Made by a program: the position numbers and the translations under genes
Part shown: piece after piece, positions 39,298-48,600 of the stretch
How positions within the stretch are numbered: the stretch's first letter is position 1
Layout: every line of letters starts with the position of its first letter
Source: a virus
DNA: 64,000 nt
Strand: one strand, 5' to 3'
IMG/VR virus record: IMGVR_UViG_3300020457_000007
Location: 1-64,000 of that record
Notes under the pieces: generated by a model
Seen by the model: the letters and a program-made list of their open reading frames with translations, nothing else
The model's database searches: none
What the model was told of the DNA's origin: nothing

Positions 39298-39941
39298 TAG
39301 ACTGATACCTCCATAACACTGGCAATACAGTCTAGAGAACTTACCGTGTCACATTTAACTAGAATTTCGTCACCCAGTCCTACATCTACTTTAACTAGAG
39401 CATCACCAGATGTGTGAGTAGTAGGAGTTGAGTTTGCTTGTGCTCTATCAACGTTGAGAGTAGTATCACCAGCACCAGCTAGTGAAGTAATCTTCATAAT
39501 CTCATTGTTGATTTTGATATAATCTAGAGCATTAAGTTTTGGACCTGTGTTGTCACTGATAGTAATCGATACAATACTAGCAGATGTTATGTTAGCAGCA
39601 AGAGTATCACTAACTGCTGGAGTTGAATCTCTATAACCGTCAGGGTTATATTCTAAAATAATCTTTTGTCCCTGCATAACTTCAAACGCTGACCCAGCAG
39701 GGATGGGAACGTTCTTTACGATCATCACATCATCCTTTGGATACTGAGGATCGATACTAAATGCTGGGTATCTATTAATTGATACTTCAGCAATCACCGC
39801 CGTTTGGGTGGTGTTTGATAGGTTACATCCAATAATAACTGTTTGCTTCTCAGTTTGTGTTCCTTGAAGTTCAACAGCATATATGGAAGTCGTAGATGTT
39901 CCTACGTTTTGTTTTGAAGTTGAGATGAATTTATTTGCCAT
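39297..39941 (-). CDS. Virion beta protein with sheath-like module (214 aa)
   Basis: The N-terminal about 110 residues form a beta-sandwich ('QKVIIGCNLSNTTQTAVIAEVSINR'-like). Residues about 130-185 carry a module ('YIKINNEIMKITSLAGAG ... LNVDRAQ ... THTSGDALV') also found inserted in gp18. It is likely a virion decoration or fibre-base component. The gene is coupled to its downstream neighbour by a 1-base overlap. Confidence 0.75.
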   Translation of the reverse strand: MANKFISTSKQNVGTSTTSIYAVELQGTQTEKQTVIIGCNLSNTTQTAVIAEVSINRYPAFSIDPQYPKDDVMIVKNVPIPAGSAFEVMQGQKIILEYNPDGYRDSTPAVSDTLAANITSASIVSITISDNTGPKLNALDYIKINNEIMKITSLAGAGDTTLNVDRAQANSTPTTHTSGDALVKVDVGLGDEILVKCDTVSSLDCIASVMEVSV

Positions 39942-39947
39942 TGTTAA

Positions 39948-40601
39948 TTAACCGAGAGCGATAGCAAGTGCAGTAGCGTCAAGACCCGCTTCAACAGATA
40001 CACCGACCTGTGCAGCAAGGGTATTCACCTCAGCCTGCAATTCATTGATCGCATTAACGAGGTTTGCTTTGTTTTGAGTAGTTAAGTTAGTAAGATTACC
40101 GATAGTGATATCTTTAATCTCATTGATAGCAGCAACTATACTAGATTTAGATACTGTACTTAAGTTAGAAAGAACACCGATAATGATATCCTTTGTTTCG
40201 TTAAGAGCAGCTACCAGACTGGTGTGGTCAGCAATGTTTGCTGATAAACCTGCAAGGTTACCTACATCTTGATCTAGTTCATTGAGTGCATTAACAATAC
40301 TAGTTTTATCAGTAGTAGTCAGGTTAGACAAACTTTTGATAATAGTAGTAGTGATATAGTTGATCGCTTCGACAACATTGTCTTTATCGTTAGCTGGAAT
40401 TTCTCCAGTGATAGAAGCAATCGGACCTAATTCTGTGTCTAATTCAAGAAGACAATCAGTTATAGTCTGAGCAACTAAATTGTTAGCTACAGACTGGGCA
40501 ATAATTTTGCCAGAAAAATCACCATTGTCAACACCGATCTCGTTGATCTCGACACGTTGTTGTTCAAAGGTAAAATTTTTGTCTACAGTTCTTACTGGCA
40601 T
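39948..40601 (-). CDS. Fibre-like protein with helical repeats (217 aa)
   Basis: From residue about 70 to 205 the product repeats an approximately 35-residue unit (L-NLTT-KTSIVNALNEL; L-NLSTVSKSSIVAAINEI; LTNLTTQNKANLVNAINELQAEV), a pattern common in phage tail proteins. The N-terminus is beta-rich. It may form a trimeric helical rod. A TATAAATA late promoter is 22 bases upstream. The gene is part of the fibre cluster; its exact place in the virion is unknown. Confidence 0.75.
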   Translation of the reverse strand: MPVRTVDKNFTFEQQRVEINEIGVDNGDFSGKIIAQSVANNLVAQTITDCLLELDTELGPIASITGEIPANDKDNVVEAINYITTTIIKSLSNLTTTDKTSIVNALNELDQDVGNLAGLSANIADHTSLVAALNETKDIIIGVLSNLSTVSKSSIVAAINEIKDITIGNLTNLTTQNKANLVNAINELQAEVNTLAAQVGVSVEAGLDATALAIALG

Positions 40602-40623
40602 TAGACTTATAGGTTCTCGGTTT

Positions 40624-40631
40624 TATTTATA
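40624..40631 (-). promoter_or_regulatory. Late promoter for repeat-containing fibre gene (TATAAATA)
   Basis: Exact T4 late consensus on the minus strand, 22 bases before the ATG at 40601 and directly after the stop of the 514-aa gene. Confidence 0.75.
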
Positions 40632-42176
40632 CTAGGCAGTAATGAGGTCTCTGAAATACTTGATAGTATTCGTAGCGTATACAGGAGTGAAGATAATTTC
40701 AATATTCGCTCCATTGTACTGAGCAGTGATGGTACCTAGACCACCTTGTGCAATACCACCTGAAGTTACAGTTGCATATTCCTCAACGTATATGTCAGTT
40801 CCATCGTGAAGGATGAGAACTTCTTTTACCTGAGTATATGCACCAGATGTGCACTGGACAACATACTTACCACTACTGTAAGTAGCAGAAGTAAATGAAT
40901 CAATAACTGCTGCTGTGATAGAAGCAGTAGTAGCTGTACCAGCATCAGATCCGTGTATGTCCTTAACTGTAATTAAGGATCCACCAGCAGTATCATCATA
41001 ACGAACTTTTTCGTTTCCACCTAAGCACATTCCCATTTGGTCAGGGCCTGGACGGTAGAAACCATTGTCCTGATCCTGATAGAAACTAATACCTGGAATA
41101 GCCTCTGTACCGTCGCCAGCACCAGTGAAACCAGACAGGTTAGTTAATCCATTACCATCTCCAATGAATGCTGTAGCACCTACAGTACCATTGACTTGCA
41201 TTATCTGAGCAAGAGCGTTGTTTGGATCTTGTCCAATACCGATCTTGTTGTTGGTAGGATCTAACTTGAACAATGCAACGTTAGAACCTGTTGGTTCCAT
41301 TGTTACGACTGCACCGTCAAACTTGACATATGAGTTAGCACCCGATACATCAACTTCAACTGCATCAATATTAGACTGTAGTGTACCTAATGTATAGGTA
41401 ACATCACCAACAGTACTACCAGTAAAACTACCAGTACCTATTGCAAACTTATCTTCTGACTCGTCAAATCCAATAAAAGCATTATCTTCAGAACCACGTT
41501 CAATAACTAAACCAGAGTCACCAGTTGGTGCTCCTACAATACCATTTCCAAGTTCAATTAATTTATCACCAATTACAGTGTTAGTTGTGGTGATTGTTGA
41601 AGTACCACCTAGTACAGTCAACTCACCATTGATTATTACATTATTCGCAACTTCTAAATCTTGTGTTGGTGTTCCAACTCCGATACCGACTTTACCTTCT
41701 CCTGTAACAACTAGTGCATCAGATAGTGTATTAAGTCCACTACCAGTGACTCCTCCAGCAGGTGATGTCTTAATACGTAAATATCCACCTGAAGCAGAAC
41801 CAGTAGATGCTCCACCAGCAATGATTAAGTCAGATCCAGAAACGTCTGTACCACTAGCATCATCTCTACCAACCTTACCAGTAACAGATAGTGTGGTAGC
41901 TACAGATGCTGCATTGAAATTAAAAGTACTTGTTCCATCTATCTTAGATGGTGTGATTGCACCGTCTTGAATAACAGCAGTTCCAACAGCTTCCAGTCCA
42001 CCAGTAGAACTTAGTTTCTGAGTAGTAATGCTGTTGTCAGCTAGTTTTAACGTAGTTATTGCACCATTTCTGATAGTAGAAGTAGTGACCGCCTGGGTAC
42101 CAACTCCGCTATCTAGCTTTGAGTCACTAACCAGCCCATCGTTCAAACCAGTTCTTCTGATTCTTGTTAGAGCCAT
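40632..42176 (-). CDS. Tail-fibre-like protein (514 aa)
   Basis: The first about 85 residues contain repeats of 'IRNGAITTLKLADNSIT'-type (I-dGaITt-KLad-sIt), typical of phage fibre shafts. 'GKVGIGVGTPTQDLEVANNVIINGELTVLGGT' near residues 160-195 and 'FIGDGNGLTNLSG' near 340 are further fibre motifs. The C-terminal about 100 residues resemble those of the 388-aa protein. It is probably a trimeric fibre. It occupies the T4 gp11/gp12 region of the gene order but shows no clear homology to those. Confidence 0.8.
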   Translation of the reverse strand: MALTRIRRTGLNDGLVSDSKLDSGVGTQAVTTSTIRNGAITTLKLADNSITTQKLSSTGGLEAVGTAVIQDGAITPSKIDGTSTFNFNAASVATTLSVTGKVGRDDASGTDVSGSDLIIAGGASTGSASGGYLRIKTSPAGGVTGSGLNTLSDALVVTGEGKVGIGVGTPTQDLEVANNVIINGELTVLGGTSTITTTNTVIGDKLIELGNGIVGAPTGDSGLVIERGSEDNAFIGFDESEDKFAIGTGSFTGSTVGDVTYTLGTLQSNIDAVEVDVSGANSYVKFDGAVVTMEPTGSNVALFKLDPTNNKIGIGQDPNNALAQIMQVNGTVGATAFIGDGNGLTNLSGFTGAGDGTEAIPGISFYQDQDNGFYRPGPDQMGMCLGGNEKVRYDDTAGGSLITVKDIHGSDAGTATTASITAAVIDSFTSATYSSGKYVVQCTSGAYTQVKEVLILHDGTDIYVEEYATVTSGGIAQGGLGTITAQYNGANIEIIFTPVYATNTIKYFRDLITA

Positions 42177-42200
42177 TGCTTTAGTCGATTCCTATGTGAG

Positions 42201-42208
42201 TATTTATA
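42201..42208 (-). promoter_or_regulatory. Late promoter for 514-aa fibre gene (TATAAATA)
   Basis: Exact T4 late consensus, 24 bases before the ATG at 42176. The TAA inside is the stop codon of the 67-aa gene (42204-42206). Confidence 0.75.
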
Positions 42209-42407
42209 GTTTTGAAAGCACCTCTTTTAAAAGTGCTTTCATCTCATCTATTTCTTGCTTCAGATGAGTTAAATCCTCAGCATTCGTTGTAGATTGAAGA
42301 GCTAGTGCTCTTTGCCTCTTATACGCTTCAAAAGCATTCTTATCGGTATTGACTACAGCACCAGTCAGAGAATCTTTGTTTAGATTTGGGTGACCTGTAA
42401 CTTTCAT
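42204..42407 (-). CDS. Small coiled-coil protein (67 aa)
   Basis: Residues about 40-67 form a heptad helix (AEDLTHLKQEIDEMKALLKEVLSKL-like). The N-terminal part is polar ('MKVTGHPNLNKDSLTGAVVNTDKNAFEAYKRQR'-like). It overlaps the 70-aa gene by ATGA. Similar small proteins sit beside baseplate genes in other cyanophages. It may be a chaperone or linker. Confidence 0.7.
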   Translation of the reverse strand: MKVTGHPNLNKDSLTGAVVNTDKNAFEAYKRQRALALQSTTNAEDLTHLKQEIDEMKALLKEVLSKL

Positions 42408-42616
42408 CTATCCGCAAAATACCTTTCAATCACTTGAAGTCTCTCATCCCATTGTGCAATCATATTGATCTCAGTTTCCATAGCACCCAAGATATCGGAA
42501 TGCTCTCCAATACCAGCAGGGTTCTGTAAATATATTTCAACGTTAGCTTTGTGCTTCTCAATTTGACCTTGATAGTAAGCACGTAAAGCGTTAATAGTGT
42601 TTGATCTTGTAGACAT
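42404..42616 (-). CDS. Small helical protein (70 aa)
   Basis: The product is largely helical ('SNTINALRAYYQGQIEKHKANVEIYLQNPAG' then 'ILGAMETEINMIAQWDERLQVIERYF'-like). It lies 2 bases after the stop of the 2752-aa gene and is coupled to the next gene by ATGA. The pair may be co-folding or assembly factors for the giant structural protein. There is no direct functional evidence. Confidence 0.7.
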   Translation of the reverse strand: MSTRSNTINALRAYYQGQIEKHKANVEIYLQNPAGIGEHSDILGAMETEINMIAQWDERLQVIERYFADR

Positions 42617-42618
42617 AA

Positions 42619-45600
42619 TTAGAAAGTTGCAATTGCACGGAGATCTCGAATTCGAGGAGGTAGAGCAGGGTTTCTACTCTTCATTATTATTTTAATAGCA
42701 AATGAACTAAATTCCTTCAATCCTGTTACAGAATAGTTATATTCTCTAAAGTCTGATTGAGACTCAGTAGTTGGAGAGAAATTAGTACCACTAGAAGGTG
42801 TGACCTCAACGTCTGGAACTCCAGTAGCATTGAAGTATTCCCAGTTGATATCCTTGAAGTATATCTGTTGAGATGACCTCTTAGTCTTGAACATCACAGT
42901 AACATCATCAATCTCTTGTAGTGCAGCATTCAATACAAGGTTAATACTATTACCAGGATTGTCGATTGAAATTTCCTTTGTAACATATGTAGCTACGTTA
43001 GAGGAGTTTTTCAATCTGTCTGGTGTGTAAAGGTAACCATATGATGTGTAGATGTTCTTAATGCTGACGGGAACTTTAAAACTCTCGTTGATAATAGAAA
43101 CACCACCTTCATATAGTCCATCAGATACAGCACCTGAACCAATTAGATCACTCTTATCAAAGGATGAATCATTTGATGTGAAGATTAATCTATAGTTTTC
43201 TTGGTTCCAACGTGTTACAGCACCTGTCTTAAGATCGGCACTATTAGCAAGTTTGGTTCCTGGTACAACATTCAATTGTGCTAAAGGTAGCGTACCAGTA
43301 ATCTTAATTGGTTTAACTAAGTTAAGATTACCTGAGGCAGCACCTGTAGTACCAGTGTCACCATTCAGGTCACCATTATAAGTAGAGGATCCACCAAACT
43401 CGATTTCTTCACCAAGAACAAATCCATCACCTTCGGTAACTCTTACATACAATTCACCAGGATTGCTAGAGTTATCCCAATAAGATAAGATTGCTCTAGT
43501 ACCTGAGGTTTTTCCTTTAATAGTCTGACCAATACCATTAGTAACTTCCAATGCAGCAGATGTTCCTAAAGTGCTAGGACTACCAGCACTATCCATCAAA
43601 CGAAGAATTACTGTCTTATGTAATTCTACTTCTTGTATCTTTCTACCGTATCTGTCTTCATTACCAGAAGAAGCTTCAACACGGTTATTTGTTAATATAG
43701 CCTTAGGATTCTTTAGACTAATGATGGGTGAAAGATTAGCATTGTGAGTGCTAAGAGTTGCGGTAAGGACAAACGATTTTTGACTGTTAAGTCTACTACT
43801 GAATAATTTTTCATTAAGTTTAGATGCTACAACTCTTTGAGTTGGGAAATAGTACTCCTTGTTAAGAATAACAGGTAGAGGAGAATCTGGAGTATAGTCA
43901 ACAGTAGTTACAGCAGAATCGAGTGGTTTAACTAGAGTAGATGTAACTGTAGTATCCAACATAGTAGTTGGGAAATCTAGAGAATCTACTTTAAGTAGTG
44001 CTTTTTCAAACTTGGTCTGACCTAATCCTTTAACGTTAAGGCCACCACCAATTACACTACCACCTGCTGTTGTGGACATCCCAACAGTATAGAAATCAAT
44101 ACCAGCTGATAAGACTGAGAAGATTTGACGATTTAAAGCAGTAGCAGAGAATCCACCTACAGCTGCTGAATCTTTAAGAGCAACGAAGGAACCCGCATTT
44201 AGACCGTGATTTCTATGTAAGACTTTGATAACTTTATTGTTAGCAGCAAACAAATTACTGGTAGTGATATTAGCACCAAGAGAATTTGTTTCAATAGGAT
44301 TAGCTTGAAGTGGTTCATATCCCTGATCCTTATTGACTAAGTTGATGACACCACTCTGAGTAGTATCAAACTGTGCCATATAAAGATCGAACTTCAAGTC
44401 CTCATACTGGTTCTCTGTCCAGAGGTTAGAGTTCTGGGACTTAAATAGAGATCCAAGTAAAGGTTGTGTGGTAACAGTAGAGTTAGAATTAATTTCAGTT
44501 TCACCCAATCTAGAGATAAATGTTTGATAGATTGTGCTGTTACTTTCTACAATTACAGCATACTCTCTATCATTCTCTAGGTAGATAGGATATTGGAAAT
44601 GGAACTTAGTAGGAATAAGTGCTTTATCAGATGTAGCAACACCCATTCTTACAGCAGGCTTAGTAATCTTAAGCACTGCCCTACCTTCTGCAAGTTGAGT
44701 TGCAGCAGCAGATACAATCAATACACTAGGTGCAGTAGTATACTCACTACCACCTAAAGTAGGTTGTATTTCATATACCTTCTGATCAGTGATCTGTGGA
44801 ACAGCAGTTGCAGTAATACCGCCAGGTAATTGAGGAGACTCAATTGTGACAGTTGTAGAACCTGCATATCCATCACCCATATCATCAACAACAATCTCTG
44901 AAATGTATCCAGAGTCAAGAACGATTTGCATCTTAACGATGTCATCACCAGATCTTGAGTTGTTAGCAACAGTTAGAGAAGTGATAACTAGTGGTTCACC
45001 AGCTATGAAATCTTCTTTGTTGTGATCTCCTAGGATCAAAGTATAAACTTGTGATGTACCTAAGGTATAAGTGTCATTGACTACAGGTACTGGTTGATTC
45101 TGAGAATCAAGTACACCAATCAACGGACCTTGAGCATTAGAAGTATCACCTTCAATAATCTCATCCTTAAGTAATGTATGACTACCACTAGTAATGACTC
45201 TAATATAAGTATTAGATTCCATTACAGAAATAGAACCAGGAAGAATATTCTTAGTTGGTCTACCTGAGATAGTATCAGATAATTTAATAGTAACGGGTAG
45301 TGAAGGATCTTTTGCTGAGAAGTAAAGATCAACAGATGATACCATCACACCACCATCAAAACTCTCAACACGGAATGTCTGTGCTAGAGGGTCAGATACA
45401 CTAACATCTGGATTTAAGATGTTCTCAGTATACTGAGTACCATCTACCTTATCAGCAGTATCAATATCTTCTAAAGCAATAATATCATTTGGAAGTGGTT
45501 CATATGTACCACTAGCTTTAAAGGTTACAACAGCGTGTGATTCAGGACTTGCAGCATTAGTATTGCTACTAGTGAATTTAATCTTCTTATCACCTAATGG

Positions 45601-48600
45601 GAAACGCAATCCTTGAGCATTAGAATCCCATTGTATTGAATCTAGATCATCTTCATATTGTGTTCCTTTAGTTGGCTTTCTACCTGAAGGTATTAGAATA
45701 ACACCAGTAGCTGCACCAGTATCATCAGTAACTAGAGTATCACCCCAGTTTCTAAGAGATGAACCAGGCATTCCTGAATAGTTACGATCTGGTACTAGGT
45801 AATCGGAAACATCTAATCCATCGATGAAAGGATAAATCCTAGTATTAGGTTTCATCCTACGTAGATGGAATTGAATATATTGTTCGGCAACGTATAATGT
45901 AATAGCGGTACTGATTGTTTGCTCACCAACAGTAGTTGAAGACTGTTGAAGTGGAACCTCAGTATTCTGTGCAGCAATGTTAGAACTACTAGATGTTGTA
46001 GCCAGTACAACTTCAGATTCTGGTAGATCAGGTGCATCTGAACTTAGAGAATTAACATTACTAAATTCTGTGCTACTACCTGTAACTGCTAATTGAGTTA
46101 CATTGTGTATTTGAGATAATGCACTATTTCCATCCTCATAGATTTCTAATGGATCTAGAGTTTGGTTGTCATTGTTATTGATAGATGGTAAAGCATACTC
46201 ATCAAACCAAGGATCAACGTTTGGAGTGATCTCTACGGTTCCCTTATAGTTGAATATAAGGAATGGGTTAACAACAGTTGTATTTGTAGCAAAGATGTTC
46301 TGACAGAGAATAGATTCTGTAAATGGAAGAGTTACTACACCGTGATTAACAACATAGTTGGAAAGAGTACGTGCTGTAGATGAAGCATCTTTTTCTACTA
46401 GAGATACAGTAGTTTCATTTGATTCTGGACGTAAAGTACCACGTGTTAGATCTAGTGCTGCTTTATAGTCAACAGAATTAATATGAGATAATGTATAACT
46501 TTCAAAATTATCTACGACAAATCCAGACTTGAATCTATCCATTCCAGTCTGACCGTCTTTAATTTGTGTGTTTAGAGCACCTTGCTCTAGAACAGATAGC
46601 ATTGTATAACGCTCAAGACGTTCAACTTTCTTTTCGAGTTTATGGATATCACGCATTGTGAATCTCTTATTCTCTACTGGGAAGATCTTGATCTTCTTAA
46701 GGTTGTTTGTAAATGCAGGTATGTAAATCTTAAAGACTTTAATAGCCTCATCTAGACTTACTGAAGATTGTGGGTTTGTAGAACCAGCACCTTTCTTAAC
46801 TGAGAAAGTACCATCTTTCTTTAGATAGACAGTATCGATGCGATCAACATAATAAGAATAAGCACAACTAAAGGTAAAAGGTGTTCCAATGCTAGTTTTA
46901 GTGTCAGCAGGAAGAGCAGCACTAACACCACCTTGCGTATAAATTTCAGAAACATTTGATCCAGGATCCATTACAGAAGCGTTCACATAGCCAGGAATAC
47001 TAGCTGAGGTTCCGACCAAAGGACGGAAATCAATAACATCAGCAAGACTCTTCTTACCGTGTACTAGAGATGTGACTTGTGGAATGTCATCATATATTAC
47101 ACCATTTTCGTGTAGATATGAATCAACTGTAAAGAAGTCTCCTTCGGAGTGTTTGAAGTAATCGAAACCAATTACTAATGTACCAGTTGGGATTCTGACT
47201 CCAGGCTTTCTAATAAGTGTTGATGTGTCATATAGGTTATCCCTTTGACCATCATCAAATAAGAAGAAGTCTGTAATATCTGTACCAGTGTTACCTAGAA
47301 TGTTTCCATTTTCATCAACTGTAGGTGCAATTCCAGGAGTACCCTCATACACATATAGTAGCCTAAAAACGTCAGAGTAAGATTTAACTTGACCAGTTGG
47401 GTTATCATAATCATCACCTCTTATTGGAATAATATCATTATCTAAGTCAGCAGTAATAGAAATTCTCTTACCCTTAGCTGCTGTCTTTAATTTTGGTTTT
47501 GCTTTGGTAGTTTCAATAGTAGTATTGATCTTCAATCTCATACCAGTGAGTTGTAGTCCACCAGATTGCCAGAAATAGTTCTCAGGAAGTGTAACTGACA
47601 ATGCACCAGCATTGTTAGAAGATGATCCAGAGGTAACTTCAACCATACTTGAATCTAAGTATAGCAAGTCACCATCTCTTACTAGATCACCACTACTATT
47701 ATTATATCTTACAGTATCAGTACCAGCATTGTATACCTCAATGACATAATCACCTTGGCTAAATGGTACGAACTGCTGCTGACCATAATCTAGCTGTGCA
47801 GCAATACTAACAGTATTATTTGAACCGTCAATAGTTACGTTCTCAATAAATTGTCTTCTAGAGTAGTATGTAATACCACTATCATCATCAGAAGCAACAA
47901 CTGAGGAAATCTTAGAGTTAGCTAGTGGTAATATAAGTGTTGACTTACCAGAGTTTTCGATCTTTGCTCTAACACGAGTGATAGTATTAGATGGGAAACC
48001 TGCTATAAGACGTTGTTTGAAATATACTCTGCCTGGTCTATCAGTTGATGGGTTACAAGCTCTAGCAACTTCATACTTATAAGTAACACCATCTACAGTG
48101 ATTTGTACAAGATCATCTTCTGATAACTCATCACCAGGACGTGCTGCATAGTTTGTTGCCTCAGCATAATCAGTATCTGCCTTACCAGAATAACCTAAAC
48201 TATTGGTAATAGTTTTTAGTTCTGTAGAATCTGGTTCACTATACTGAATATCACCAGTAAACTTCTTACTGGTCACACCGTGAAGCATACCAACAGAACG
48301 AATATCTTCTATACCAAAGTTCTGAATAGTATCTGTATAGAGAACAGCTCTAACATATGCATTCTCATCACCAGCACTATGTGTTCCACCAGTGTCTACA
48401 ACTTCTAGTTGAGGAGGAACATCAAATGTATCAAGTATCTCTCTTCTTCCTAATTCTGTCAATCTAACATTACGGATGTAATCAGATTGTCCATTAATAC
48501 CATTAGAACCAATATTTCTAACACAAACAATGTAGTTACTTAGATATTGTCTGTCACCAACTTTTAATTCTAGGTTAGCATCAGCACCATAGTTCTCTCC

